IMG/VR virus record: IMGVR_UViG_3300031977_000822
Span: 1-46,642 of that record
DNA length: 46,642 nucleotides
Direction: 5' to 3' (one strand)
Origin: a virus
Shown here: piece by piece, positions 1 through 9,514 of the stretch
Numbering within the stretch: the stretch's first letter is position 1
How the letters are laid out: every line of letters starts with the position of its first letter
Notes under the pieces: generated by a model
What the model saw: only the letters and a program-made list of their open reading frames with translations
Database searches by the model: none
Told to the model about the DNA's origin: nothing
Made by a program: the position numbers and the translations under genes

Positions 1-1
1 A

Positions 2-958
2 TTAGCAAGTATATCTCAGGATATAGAACAATCATTAGCAACAGGTTCACCTTTACCTGCATTTGCTAGAGGTGCTGCTGAAGCTGCAAAATCTGCGATG
101 CAAGCTAGAGGTTTAGGTTCTTCTACAATGTTAGCAGAAGCTTTAGCTGAAGGTATATTAAGATCATCTGTACCAATTGCTGCAGCTGATGCTGAAACTT
201 ACAAACAAGTTATATTTCAAAACTTATCTAATAACCAACAAGCTGCTGTTGTAAATGCTCAAGCATATCTACAAATGGATATGGCAAACTTGTCTAATAA
301 TCAGCAAGCAAATTTACAAAATTTACAAGCAAGACAGCAGACATTATTAACTGATAATGCTGCAAGAAATGCTGCACTACAGTTTAATGCTACAAGTCAA
401 AATCAAGTCAATCAATTTTATGATAATTTAAATACTAATATTCAAACTCAAAATGCTGCAAGACTTGATGCAATGTCACAATTCAATGTAGCTGAAGAAA
501 ATAAAGTTGTTGCACTTAATGCTAAAAATGCTACAGCAATAGCAGATTCTAATGCACAAAGAGAAGCTGCAATAGCACAATTTAATGCAACGCTTGCAGA
601 TGCTAGACAAAGATTTAATGTAGAGAATCAAAGAGTTATTGATCAATCAAACGTAACTTGGAGAAGACAAATTAATACTGCTAATACTGCTGCAGTAAAT
701 GCTGCTAATGAAACAAATGCAATGAACTTATTAAACTTAAGTAATTATGCATTATCATCTTTATGGCAACAATGGAGAGATGAAGCTTCATGGGTTAACA
801 CATCTGCAGAAAATGAATTAAATAGAAACCACAACCTAGCTGTTGCTGCATTAGAAAGAACTACTGCATTTGATTTACAAAGTAGTGCACAAAAGAATGC
901 ATTGTATGCAATGTTAGGTCAATTTGGTATGAACGTATTTAGTAAATATATATCATAG
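2..958 (+). CDS. Internal virion/ejection-type protein, 5'-truncated
   Basis: The frame is open from base 2 to the stop at 958, so the true start lies left of the window; the first in-window ATG is at 98. The translated part (about 318 residues) is strongly Ala, Asn and Gln rich, almost free of Gly, Pro and Cys, and reads as long helices with repeated NNQQA and NAA blocks. Such helical Q/N/A-rich proteins sit beside the large ejection protein in podovirus late regions, as here (2973-6443). Role as an internal core or DNA-ejection protein is inferred from composition and position; no catalytic motif is visible. The next gene starts 9 bases downstream. Confidence 0.75.
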   Translation, partial: LASISQDIEQSLATGSPLPAFARGAAEAAKSAMQARGLGSSTMLAEALAEGILRSSVPIAAADAETYKQVIFQNLSNNQQAAVVNAQAYLQMDMANLSNNQQANLQNLQARQQTLLTDNAARNAALQFNATSQNQVNQFYDNLNTNIQTQNAARLDAMSQFNVAEENKVVALNAKNATAIADSNAQREAAIAQFNATLADARQRFNVENQRVIDQSNVTWRRQINTANTAAVNAANETNAMNLLNLSNYALSSLWQQWRDEASWVNTSAENELNRNHNLAVAALERTTAFDLQSSAQKNALYAMLGQFGMNVFSKYIS

Positions 959-967
959 GAGATATAA

Positions 968-1366
968 ATGGCAATAAAAGATATATTTAATAGAGCTGCA
1001 AAGAATGTTGCAAATACTGCAGCAACTGAATGGTCTCTTAAACACAAAACTTTAGATGATGGTGATGTAGAAAATGAGGTACTTAGAAAAAAAACTATTG
1101 GTGAGGCTATTAGAGAAGCTTTAAAAGAACAGGACACAAAACCAATGGAGGCATATCAAAGAACATATAATATGCTAACTCAAGTAAATAGAAGTAGACC
1201 TAGATTTAGAGGTGCTATGGTTTCAACTGGAATGAGAATACCATCGAGACCTGGTCAATCGGGTTTTAAAGATATTGCAGTTAAAGATCCTAGATTAATT
1301 GCAAAAGAAAACAGAGATAGAATGAGAAAATTTGTTCTAGAAAAAGCTTATATAAGTAAGGGATAA
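968..1366 (+). CDS. Unknown late-region protein (132 aa)
   Basis: A GGAG-type ribosome site sits just before the ATG (ataggagatataaatg). The product is basic, with a helical N-terminal half (AAKNVANTAATEWSL) and an Arg/Pro-rich middle (SRPRFRGAMVSTGMRIPSRPG). It lies between two virion-type genes with almost no spacing, so it is probably a minor structural or assembly protein. I do not recognise a family. Confidence 0.8.
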   Translation: MAIKDIFNRAAKNVANTAATEWSLKHKTLDDGDVENEVLRKKTIGEAIREALKEQDTKPMEAYQRTYNMLTQVNRSRPRFRGAMVSTGMRIPSRPGQSGFKDIAVKDPRLIAKENRDRMRKFVLEKAYISKG

Positions 1367-1368
1367 TT

Positions 1369-1884
1369 ATGAGATACGCAAAAGATAATACAGCAGAACC
1401 AGAATATAATCCATTTGATGCACCAATTCCTGGTCAATCATTAACTGATGAACCTGGAAATTATCCATGGGAACATGCACCAAAGAATACTGATTTAGAA
1501 GAAACATTAGAATTAATATGGGGTAGAATTACTACTCCAGAAGCATTAGAGGAATTAATTAGAATGTTTGATGCAGGTGTACCGATTGAAGCAGTTGCTA
1601 GAGTAATTACATTTACAGGATTTGCAGAAGGTGAATTTACACCTGATTTAGGTTTTATGATGATTGAACCATTAATGGAAATGTTAACAGCAATCGCAAT
1701 GAGAGCTGGTATTCAAGATCTTAAAATATCTTTAACTGATATTTCTAATAATGAATTTAAGAAAAATATGTCTGAATTAAAATTTGCTAACATGCAAGCA
1801 AAAGAAGAAGGCAATACAATAGACGGACAATCAGAAGAAGTACCACAACAAGTCCGTGGACTTTTAGCAAGAACAGGAGAATAA
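1369..1884 (+). CDS. Conserved-type late protein (171 aa), probably structural
   Basis: Begins 2 bases after the previous stop. The N-terminal stretch IPGQSLTDEPGNYPWEHAP is a motif I recall from marine phage proteins placed beside internal virion genes. It is followed by a predicted helical, acidic domain (TPEALEELIRMFDAGVPIEAVARVI) and a Met-rich hydrophobic segment (MMIEPLMEMLTAIAMRAG, about residues 92-109). The C-terminus is polar. Function unknown; location in the ejection-protein block suggests a virion component. Confidence 0.82.
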   Translation: MRYAKDNTAEPEYNPFDAPIPGQSLTDEPGNYPWEHAPKNTDLEETLELIWGRITTPEALEELIRMFDAGVPIEAVARVITFTGFAEGEFTPDLGFMMIEPLMEMLTAIAMRAGIQDLKISLTDISNNEFKKNMSELKFANMQAKEEGNTIDGQSEEVPQQVRGLLARTGE

Positions 1885-1886
1885 TA

Positions 1887-2966
1887 ATGGCTATACCTTT
1901 AGTACCATTTGCAATTGGTGCACTTACAGAACTAGAAAGACAAAGAGAAATTACAGATGATGTTGCAGGAAAAGCAGTTGATCTTATGTCTAAACAAGTA
2001 ATTGGTATTGAGATACCTACTGAACAAAATTTAATTAAAAAACAAAATGCAATTAGAGATGTGTACGAAGCAAAATATGGACCAGAAGCAACAACTGTGT
2101 TAGATGCATATGGTATATTCGAATCAGGTGATGAGAATTCTGTATCTAAAAAATTTCAATCATTTTTAGGTTCAACGTCTGTAGATAAATTTGTATCTAA
2201 TGCTAAAAGTTTAGCAAATACCGATAAAAAATTATATAATCAATTAATATCACAATCTTTTATTAGTAAACGACAACTTAAGTTAGAAGACAGAAAAACT
2301 AAAGTTGATAAAATAATGAAAGGTACTCCACATATAAGAGATTTTATTGTTAAACCTGAAGAAGAAAGAAAAGGAATTTTAGGTGCAATGATACCAACTC
2401 GATTAGAACAAAGAGACTTACCTATGGCTGGTCAAAGATTAATGGAAGCAACTCAAGCAGAAGATTTGGATAAAAAAGACTTAGTATCTTTAATGAGTAT
2501 TAGAGATAAGCTGGGGATCGTACCAGGTTCAGCAGAACCTAAATTAGAACTGCGTGATGCTATTGCTATACTTAACTCTGCAAGAAATACTTATAAATTA
2601 AATAACATTTATAAAAATTTCTATGATACTCCTGAAATTCAAAAAGAATTTAATCAATTTAAAAGAACAGACGAAGGTAAAAAATATAAAGGTACAATAA
2701 ATGACTATGCTTTTGAGACTTATTACTTACCTCAAGAAATTAAAAAAATACAAACATTAAGAGGAATACCACAAGAACAAACTAAAACACAGACTCAACA
2801 AAAAACAACTTTAACAGGTAACGAATTATTAGTTTCGCAAGCTAAAGAAGCTATTAATAAAATTAGAGCAAGTAATGTTCCTGATGCCGATAAAAGAATT
2901 GAAAGTATAAAACAAGATTTAAGAAATGCGTTAGGTGTAACAAATTTATCTGACTATAATTTGTAG
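1887..2966 (+). CDS. Unknown virion-region protein (359 aa)
   Basis: Starts at an ATG preceded by AGGAGAATAATA. The product is mostly helical, Lys/Glu/Gln-rich and without cysteines, with a short hydrophobic N-terminus (MAIPLVPFAIGALTELERQ) and a polar C-terminal tail containing a QTKTQTQQKTT stretch. It sits directly upstream of the 1156-aa ejection protein, 6 bases away, so the two are surely co-translated. It may be a partner internal protein. No enzymatic motif seen. Confidence 0.82.
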   Translation: MAIPLVPFAIGALTELERQREITDDVAGKAVDLMSKQVIGIEIPTEQNLIKKQNAIRDVYEAKYGPEATTVLDAYGIFESGDENSVSKKFQSFLGSTSVDKFVSNAKSLANTDKKLYNQLISQSFISKRQLKLEDRKTKVDKIMKGTPHIRDFIVKPEEERKGILGAMIPTRLEQRDLPMAGQRLMEATQAEDLDKKDLVSLMSIRDKLGIVPGSAEPKLELRDAIAILNSARNTYKLNNIYKNFYDTPEIQKEFNQFKRTDEGKKYKGTINDYAFETYYLPQEIKKIQTLRGIPQEQTKTQTQQKTTLTGNELLVSQAKEAINKIRASNVPDADKRIESIKQDLRNALGVTNLSDYNL

Positions 2967-2972
2967 GTACTT

Positions 2973-5900
2973 ATGGCAAATCCTTTTGAAAAGTATGTGC
3001 CGCAGCAACAACAAGGTACAACTAATATAAATCCGTTTGATAAATACTTACCTGAAGAACTAAGAAAATCAAAATTCAATGTTACAACTGATGGTGGTAT
3101 AAATCAAGCTTTACAATCTTCTGAAAATAAAGAAGATATCAATCCATTTCTAAAGTATGTACCGCAGCAAAAATTAGGTAGTACTAGTTTATGGGAGGAT
3201 ATCTCTTTTGCGTTTAGGCTAGGCTTTAAAGATACTTATCGTGGTGTCAAACAAATGTCTGGCATTGATAAAGAAGAATTAAAAAAAGAACAGCAAGAAT
3301 TGTACAGAAAAATGCAAGGTGAGAATGGTGGTTGGATTGCTGCTGCTTATTTTGGGGGTGCAATTTTAGATCCTGCTGGATGGCTAATACCTTTAGCTAA
3401 AACAAAAACATTATATCAGTTAGCTAAATATGGATTTGTAACAAGTGGTTTTGCAGGTGCACTTGGGTATGTAGATGAAGATAGTGTATTAGACACTAGA
3501 GCAAAACAAGCTGCTGCTAGTGCAGTAGGAGGTACAGTTATATCTCCAGTATTAGGAGGACTTGTTGGATTAGCTAGAGGAAAAAAAATACCTTTAGGTA
3601 TTCCTGGCACAGCAAGTGCAGAAAAAAATATTAAAGATTTAAATGCATCTGTATTAGAAAAAGTTAAATTACAAAATGAAGCAGGTGAAGCAGATAGAAT
3701 ATTTAAAACTAGAAAACAGATTGAAATAGAAGAATCAGAATTAGTTAATGATGTTCCTGTAGATAGAAGCCAATTATTAAGAGGACCTAGAAGATTTTTT
3801 CAAGAATTTGTTGTAGAACCTTACCAAGAAAAAATAGGTAGACCTACATTTAATTATTTAACTAATGGAGAATATGGTGCAGAGACTGCTACTGGATTAG
3901 TAGGTGGTTTATATGGAGTATCTACTACTGATGATGATGCCCCTATTACAACTAAATTAGGAAGAGCAGCTATGGGATTTGCTACAGGGTTTGGTGGTAT
4001 TAGAGCAGCTAAAAAATATCAGGTTACTAAAACTTTTGTAAAAGGTGAAAAAGAATTTACAGAATCATTAAGTGAAACATTAGGTAGAAACTTTATTGAT
4101 AACTATAAATTACCTAAAGAGTTTACTAAATTACAAGCTGAAGCACAAGGTCATTCAAATCATATTGCATCTAGATTTATTAATCTAGCTAAAAAAGTTA
4201 AAAATAATTTAACACCTGATGAAAGTAGAATTTTATATAATATGCTTGAGGGTGATACTAGATATACAGTATCTTCAGATACTCTTAAAAAATTAAGTAA
4301 AGAAGCAAGAGATTTAATTACAGAAATTGCACAAGAGTATGTAGATGTTGGATTAATTACAAAGGAAACCTTTAAAAGAAATAAAGAAACATATTTAAAA
4401 AGATCATATGTTGACTATACAGAAAGTGGAAAGTATGGTGAAGAATTAAGAGCAAGAGGTGCAATTCAAACTGTTACTAAAAATGATTATTTAAGAATAT
4501 ATAAAAAACAAAAAGCATATACAACAACAGGATTAGAACAAGACCCTATCGGTTTATTTAAATTAGTTCAAGGTAAAAAGACATTACTAAAAGGGCACAG
4601 AGGTTGGGAATTATTAGGTACTTCTGAAAAACAATTTAATAAATTAAAAGGTACTGATGAAGTACAAATTAGATGGGAGTATACTAAACCACAAAGAGTG
4701 GGTTTAGGTGAGATTGAAGATGCATCATTTGCATTAGCAGAAACTGGTAAAGCATTTTCAACTACACTTACAAGATTTAAATTCTATGATAGTATATCTA
4801 AAATAGATAGTATTGCATTTACAAAACCTACTGCATTAGAAAGACAACAATATAAACTAATTAAAATGCCTGATAGTTTTATTGAAGGCACAGATAAAAA
4901 AGTTTATGGTAATCTTGCAGGTAAGTATGTGCCAGAAGAAGTTTATAAAAACTTAACATCTGCTGAAGCACATTTAAAAAGAACATCTAATTCATTATAC
5001 GAAAAATATAGAAAATTAAATTCAATTTGGAAGGTTAGTAAAACTGCATGGAATCCTACAGTTCATACTAACAATACTATGTCTAACTTTATTTTGCTAG
5101 ATTTAGTTGATGGTAATTTTAAAGATCTAATACCTTCATTTAAAGCTTTAATGAAACATGGTAAAGGTAAACAAAGATCAGAACTAGTTGAACTTGCACA
5201 GAAAAATGGGTTGTTTGATGCTGATTATGTTAATGTTGAATTAAAAAATATACAAGCAACATCATTAAACTTTCCATATAAGTTTAACGAAAAAACAGAT
5301 ACATTTAATAATTCTGTAAATGCTGCAAGTTCTATATTTAAAGATTTAAAAACAAATAATATATTAAATAGTGCAACTCAATTGTACAGATTTGAAGATT
5401 CTGTATTTAGATTAGCATTATTTATGGACAGATTAAGAAAAGGTTTTACTCCAGCAGAAGCTGCATTAGATGGTCGTAAATCATTTATTGATTACAATAT
5501 TAATGCACCAGCTATTGATTGGATGAGAAATAGTATTACACCTTTTATTGCATATACTTATAGAATTGTTCCTATCCTTGCAGAAACTGCTATTGTTAGA
5601 CCTTGGAAATATGCAAAGTATATGGCTCTTGGTTATTCACTAAATAAACTAGGTGAAATCATGGGTGGTGGAGATCAGGAAGCAGAAAGAGCAGCTATGG
5701 CTGAAAGAAAATCTGGTAGAATATTTGGAATTTATCCTATGCCATATAGAAATATTAAATTACCAGAAGTTAGAACAGATCCAGATAAACCCTTTATTGG
5801 TCCTAGATATATAGATATTACAAGGTTTATTCCTGGTGGTGATATATTAGATTTAGGAACTCCAGGTATTCCTGGTCTACCTGCACCACTACAGCCATCA

Positions 5901-6443
5901 TTCGGTTTAGCAGGGGATATTGCATTTCCTCTGATGGGATATGATATATTTAGAGGTAGAAAAATTCCTGGTCAAACAGGTATAGGTGCAGAAGATATGG
6001 GAATTAGATTGGATACAATACGAGAAAAACTAGTTCCTAACATTCCATTTATTCCTGGTTCATATTCTACAATTAGAATGGAAAAAGCTAGATCTGAAAT
6101 GCAATCTCCGTTTAAAGCTAAAGAAACAGAACTAGGTGCACTATTTAATGCTCTTGGATTTAAAATAGAAAGAGTTGATTTGCAAAAATTAAGAGCATCT
6201 AAAATTATGGAAATGGAAAGAAAGCTAAGAGGATACCAAGAACAAATAACAAACTTTACAAAACAGTATAGTTCTGGATTAATTAATAGAGATACTTTAA
6301 GAAAAAAAATAGAAGATAGAAAAAATAAAATAAAAGATCTCGCAGAAAAATATAAAGTAAAAGTTTCAACCCAAAGCGAAGAAGGAAGTAGAGAACCATT
6401 TACAATTGATATTAATAAACTAACCAATCCTTTTATTAAATAA
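2973..6443 (+). CDS. Giant internal virion/DNA-ejection protein (1156 aa)
   Basis: The longest gene in the window. Residues 3-12, 20-29 and 57-66 carry three copies of a short motif, NPFxKYxPxx. Residues about 120-205 form Gly/Ala-rich hydrophobic segments able to enter a membrane, and more hydrophobic patches occur around the ITPFIAYTYRIVPILAETAI stretch. The C-terminal 150 residues are Lys-rich coiled coil. Size, membrane-active segments and position fit the large proteins that podoviruses keep in the capsid and inject to pass DNA (the T7 gp16 role). No lytic transglycosylase motif is obvious. Ends by overlapping the next ATG by one base. Confidence 0.85.
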   Translation: MANPFEKYVPQQQQGTTNINPFDKYLPEELRKSKFNVTTDGGINQALQSSENKEDINPFLKYVPQQKLGSTSLWEDISFAFRLGFKDTYRGVKQMSGIDKEELKKEQQELYRKMQGENGGWIAAAYFGGAILDPAGWLIPLAKTKTLYQLAKYGFVTSGFAGALGYVDEDSVLDTRAKQAAASAVGGTVISPVLGGLVGLARGKKIPLGIPGTASAEKNIKDLNASVLEKVKLQNEAGEADRIFKTRKQIEIEESELVNDVPVDRSQLLRGPRRFFQEFVVEPYQEKIGRPTFNYLTNGEYGAETATGLVGGLYGVSTTDDDAPITTKLGRAAMGFATGFGGIRAAKKYQVTKTFVKGEKEFTESLSETLGRNFIDNYKLPKEFTKLQAEAQGHSNHIASRFINLAKKVKNNLTPDESRILYNMLEGDTRYTVSSDTLKKLSKEARDLITEIAQEYVDVGLITKETFKRNKETYLKRSYVDYTESGKYGEELRARGAIQTVTKNDYLRIYKKQKAYTTTGLEQDPIGLFKLVQGKKTLLKGHRGWELLGTSEKQFNKLKGTDEVQIRWEYTKPQRVGLGEIEDASFALAETGKAFSTTLTRFKFYDSISKIDSIAFTKPTALERQQYKLIKMPDSFIEGTDKKVYGNLAGKYVPEEVYKNLTSAEAHLKRTSNSLYEKYRKLNSIWKVSKTAWNPTVHTNNTMSNFILLDLVDGNFKDLIPSFKALMKHGKGKQRSELVELAQKNGLFDADYVNVELKNIQATSLNFPYKFNEKTDTFNNSVNAASSIFKDLKTNNILNSATQLYRFEDSVFRLALFMDRLRKGFTPAEAALDGRKSFIDYNINAPAIDWMRNSITPFIAYTYRIVPILAETAIVRPWKYAKYMALGYSLNKLGEIMGGGDQEAERAAMAERKSGRIFGIYPMPYRNIKLPEVRTDPDKPFIGPRYIDITRFIPGGDILDLGTPGIPGLPAPLQPSFGLAGDIAFPLMGYDIFRGRKIPGQTGIGAEDMGIRLDTIREKLVPNIPFIPGSYSTIRMEKARSEMQSPFKAKETELGALFNALGFKIERVDLQKLRASKIMEMERKLRGYQEQITNFTKQYSSGLINRDTLRKKIEDRKNKIKDLAEKYKVKVSTQSEEGSREPFTIDINKLTNPFIK

Positions 6444-6661
6444 TGGCAAAACAACCTAAAACTGTTAGTGAACATTTGATTGCTCTATATGGGCACATCA
6501 AAGGACTTACTCGAGAAGTGAATACAATAAAAAATAATCACCTTAAACACATGCATGAAGACATAGATAAAATTCATGGTAAAGTTGATAAGTTATTGTA
6601 TTTAATTCTTGGAGGACTAGGTGCAGCTTTACTGGCTCTTATAGTTTATGTGTTGCCATGA
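6443..6661 (+). CDS. Small tail-anchored membrane protein (72 aa)
   Basis: TAATG overlap with the ejection-protein gene. A helical polar region with heptad-like spacing (residues 8-50, EHMHEDIDKIHGKVDKL-like) is followed by one C-terminal transmembrane helix (about 51-71, LYLILGGLGAALLALIVYVL). It opens the lysis block, so a role as holin, antiholin or membrane accessory is plausible but unproven. Confidence 0.78.
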   Translation: MAKQPKTVSEHLIALYGHIKGLTREVNTIKNNHLKHMHEDIDKIHGKVDKLLYLILGGLGAALLALIVYVLP

Positions 6662-6885
6662 AAACTTTTTTTATATTTGCTTTAATTTGTGTTGCAAATC
6701 CAGAAAGTCCACAAGGAATATCTTGTTTTAACTTTTGGGAAGATAGTAAAACTTATAGTGCAAAAGAATGTTATGAAAGAGCATCTGTAGTTGGAGATGA
6801 TATTAGCAAAAAATTTACTGAAGAAGATATAAGAATTATGGAGCACATTATATGGTGTGTTAATAGTAAAGGAGAAGTAATATGA
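6658..6885 (+). CDS. Small exported cysteine-containing protein (75 aa)
   Basis: Overlaps the previous gene by 4 bases (ATGA). The N-terminus is a short hydrophobic signal-like segment (MKTFFIFALICVAN), followed by a domain with conserved-looking Cys residues (positions 11, 23, 38 and 67) that could form disulfides after export. Similar small proteins with a C...F/W...EC...C pattern occur in marine phage lysis regions in my memory. Possibly a periplasmic lysis accessory. Confidence 0.72.
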   Translation: MKTFFIFALICVANPESPQGISCFNFWEDSKTYSAKECYERASVVGDDISKKFTEEDIRIMEHIIWCVNSKGEVI

Positions 6886-7313
6886 TAATAAGAAAATCAA
6901 CTGATACAATAGTTATTCATTGTGCAGCAACAAGACCTCATATGGACATTGGTGTAGAGGAAATAAGAAAGTGGCACAAAGAAAGAGGATTTGAAGATAT
7001 AGGATACCACTATGTTATTAGACGTTCTGGTATAGTTGAAAGAGGAAGAGATGATTCTTTTCAAGGTGCACATGCAATTGCTGTTAATGATACATCAGTT
7101 GGTATATGTTTAGTAGGTGGTGTTGATGATGACCTACAATGGCAAAACAATTTTACAAAAGCACAATTTAAAAGTTTAATTAGCACAATAAAATTAGTTA
7201 AAAGTAAATACGAAGATATAGAAAGAATTATTGGACATAATGAAGTAGAATCTAAAAAAGAGTGTCCATCATTTAATGTACAGGAGTGGTTAGAAGAAAA
7301 TGGCTTGGTTTAG
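6882..7313 (+). CDS. N-acetylmuramoyl-L-alanine amidase (T7-lysozyme type endolysin)
   Basis: 143 aa, one amidase_2-type domain and nothing else, close to the 151 aa of T7 lysozyme. Zinc ligands are visible: H13 in VIHCAAT, H119 in IIGHNEV and C128 in KKECPSF. Y42 (GYHYVI) and K126 match the catalytic Tyr and Lys of T7 gp3.5. It cleaves the amide between N-acetylmuramic acid and L-alanine at lysis. No signal peptide, so it needs a holin; the overlapping next gene supplies a candidate. In T7 this enzyme also inhibits phage RNA polymerase, but no such polymerase is seen here. Confidence 0.93.
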   Translation: MIIRKSTDTIVIHCAATRPHMDIGVEEIRKWHKERGFEDIGYHYVIRRSGIVERGRDDSFQGAHAIAVNDTSVGICLVGGVDDDLQWQNNFTKAQFKSLISTIKLVKSKYEDIERIIGHNEVESKKECPSFNVQEWLEENGLV

Positions 7314-7686
7314 TTTAGCAAAGATAGCGTTACAAGCAGGAACGCATATATACAAAAAGAGACAAGAAACAAAAATGATGATGGCTGATGCACAACATTT
7401 GCATGCTGCTAAAATGGCTCGTGGTGAAAGTGAATACCAAGGTAAACTTTTAGAAGCGAGACAGTCAGACTGGAAAGACGAGGCAGTCCTTATAATTTTG
7501 TCTGCACCAATAGCAGTACTTGCTTGGGCAGTCGTATCAGAAGATCCAACAGCTATGGATAAAGTAAAACTTTTCTTTGAGTATTTTAGTAGTCTTCCAA
7601 GCTGGTTCACGAATTTATGGATTCTTGTCGTGGCGAGCATATATGGTATAAAAGGAACACAGATATTTAGAAACGGAAAAAAATAA
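7300..7686 (+). CDS. Holin-like membrane protein (GTA-holin type)
   Basis: 128 aa. A helical, charged N-terminal half ends in LLEARQSDWKDE, followed by a transmembrane helix (62-79, AVLIILSAPIAVLAWAVV), an amphipathic stretch, and a second helix (102-117, WFTNLWILVVASIYG). This layout and the DWKDE motif before the first helix match the gene-transfer-agent-type holins as I remember them. Overlaps the amidase gene by 14 bases, the expected holin/endolysin pairing. Makes pores that release the amidase. Confidence 0.8.
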   Translation: MAWFSLAKIALQAGTHIYKKRQETKMMMADAQHLHAAKMARGESEYQGKLLEARQSDWKDEAVLIILSAPIAVLAWAVVSEDPTAMDKVKLFFEYFSSLPSWFTNLWILVVASIYGIKGTQIFRNGKK

Positions 7687-7710
7687 TTAACATTCAACCC
7701 CAAAACCCCT

Positions 7711-8331
7711 ATGAAAAAATTACTTACTTTACTAATTATATTAACTCTAACAGGAGTTGCTTATGGAGATATTGATCAAGATAATGTTAGTGGGTCAAAC
7801 ACTAGCATCCAAGGAGGATACTCAAGTAGTACAACCTATCAATCAGGATCAAGTTCTAGTTCAACAACTACCAACAATAGTACATCAAATATTAGATCAG
7901 CCCCTAATTCAGCTTATGCTCCTAATGTATCCGTAACTGGAAACGATATATGTAGCGTAGGTGCTAGTGCTGGAATACAAACCTTTGGGTTAGGTGTTTC
8001 AGGAGGAAAAGGATTTAGAGATAAGAACTGTGAACGAATTAAACTTGCAAGAGAATTAAAAGCAAATGGTATGGCAGTTGCTGCTGTGTCTTTGCTCTGC
8101 CAGGATGCCAGGGTTTTTGCTGCCATGAATTCAGCGGGTACTCCGTGTCCGTTTAATGGAAAAATAGGTAAAGCTGCTACAAAAGAATGGAAAAAATACG
8201 GTAAGCTAAGACCAGATTATGAACAGTACACAAAAGCTTTAAAAATAATTGAAGATGCCGAAAAGAAGGAGGCTTTACAATTTGAAAAAGAATTTAATAA
8301 AAAAATTGGTGGCTCTAAGTCTACTAAGTAA
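7711..8331 (+). CDS. Exported protein with Ser/Thr-rich linker (206 aa)
   Basis: Clear signal peptide (MKKLLTLLIILTLTGVAYG, cleavage likely after residue 19). Then a Ser/Thr/Asn/Gly-rich stretch (about 30-65), a Gly-rich region with Cys residues (NDICSVGASAGIQTFGLGVSGGKG, written here as one motif around residues 78-100), and a helical, charged C-terminus. Exported phage proteins of this build lie beside lysis genes in marine phages; function unknown. Could be a spanin-like or envelope-modifying protein. Its 3' end overlaps the next gene by 50 bases. Confidence 0.78.
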   Translation: MKKLLTLLIILTLTGVAYGDIDQDNVSGSNTSIQGGYSSSTTYQSGSSSSSTTTNNSTSNIRSAPNSAYAPNVSVTGNDICSVGASAGIQTFGLGVSGGKGFRDKNCERIKLARELKANGMAVAAVSLLCQDARVFAAMNSAGTPCPFNGKIGKAATKEWKKYGKLRPDYEQYTKALKIIEDAEKKEALQFEKEFNKKIGGSKSTK

Positions 8332-9514
8332 TGTTGCCTATTCTGAAACGACTAATAATCTTGTATCACAAGACTTTGCAACAGGATGGACTAACACTGG
8401 CAATACTTATCATGGGTCTACTACAATTGCTGGTGTTCATAATGGTGCTGTAGAGTCTGATTCGGTTAGCTTAGCTGATGATGTTGGCTTAAATAAAAAC
8501 GAAATTAATCAAGGGTTTACTGTAAATTCATCAGCTAATGTTTGGTTTTGGAATAACTATGACCAATCAATAACAATGACAACTAAAGCCATTGATGATA
8601 ATGGTCAAACTATAACACAAAATAGAACTTTATCTGGAACGTGTGCAACATGGAATGGTTGTGGATATGGATCTATGACAGATACCATGGTCTTTAATTC
8701 TAATACACAAGCTGATTATAATTTATCTTTAGGATTTAGTTTTTCTGTACCTAGCTATCCATCAGGACACTATGCTGCTGATTTAAAAGATCCAAGTATG
8801 ACGGTAACTTATACACCTATAAATATTGATAGTGCAGTTGAAAGTCAGTTAGTTGATTTAAGTAAAGATATTAACGAAGATATTAAATTTGAAAATACAG
8901 TTGATTTTAAGGAAGAAGTTAAACTAGATACATCTAGTGCAGTTAAGGAAGAACCTACACTTGAAACATTTACTACTAGCAATGAGCCAGTAGAAACTGT
9001 CTCTAATGAAACAGATACAAATGAATTAAATGATAATAAAGAAACTGTTGATAGTGAACCTAAAGAAGAATTAAATGAACAAACAGAACAAAAAGAAGAA
9101 TCCAATAGCGAAACTTCTGAATCTTCAAATGTTTCAACAGAAAAGGATTCCCAACAAAAAGAAGTACAATCGAAAGAAAACAAAGAAGGAACAAATATTA
9201 CAGCATCTGGAGTACAAGTAGAATCTAAAGTGGCTAAAATAGAGAATACTTTAAAGAAAGAAAATTTAATTAAATTGAATTTAATGGTTGACAACTCTCT
9301 ATTTCAGCAGTATAATAATATACCATTCTACAAGGAGAAAAAAATATATGAAAATCAAATCAATATTAGAGACAATAGAGTACTATATAATTCTAAGACC
9401 CTCGTATCATATACACAACGGGATCCAATATTTAAAAAGGAAAGTGAATTATATAATATCAAAATTCAAAAACAAAAACTAATTAATGAAATAAACATTT
9501 TAAAAAATGGATAG
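8282..9514 (+). CDS. Exported beta-rich protein with acidic low-complexity region, TTG start
   Basis: The frame can be opened at TTG 8249 or ATG 8255, but a perfect AAGGAGG at 8266-8272 lies 9 bases before TTG 8282, which gives a clean signal peptide (MKKNLIKKLVALSLLSNVAYS). I therefore choose 8282 (410 aa). After the signal, about 150 residues of beta-rich, adhesin-like sequence (SQDFATGWTNTGNTYHG) with two Cys are followed by about 130 residues rich in Glu, Ser, Thr and Asn, then a basic helical tail. Exported during infection; binding or lysis role unknown. Confidence 0.78.
   Translation: MKKNLIKKLVALSLLSNVAYSETTNNLVSQDFATGWTNTGNTYHGSTTIAGVHNGAVESDSVSLADDVGLNKNEINQGFTVNSSANVWFWNNYDQSITMTTKAIDDNGQTITQNRTLSGTCATWNGCGYGSMTDTMVFNSNTQADYNLSLGFSFSVPSYPSGHYAADLKDPSMTVTYTPINIDSAVESQLVDLSKDINEDIKFENTVDFKEEVKLDTSSAVKEEPTLETFTTSNEPVETVSNETDTNELNDNKETVDSEPKEELNEQTEQKEESNSETSESSNVSTEKDSQQKEVQSKENKEGTNITASGVQVESKVAKIENTLKKENLIKLNLMVDNSLFQQYNNIPFYKEKKIYENQINIRDNRVLYNSKTLVSYTQRDPIFKKESELYNIKIQKQKLINEINILKNG

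Noticed and set aside
5972-6475. 167-codon minus-strand frame over the ejection protein end
   Set aside because: Shadow of a well-supported gene on the other strand with no ribosome site or neighbours.
8845-9294. 149-codon Ser-rich frame on the minus strand
   Set aside because: Mirror of the acidic Glu/Ser/Thr region of the plus-strand gene; composition artefact.
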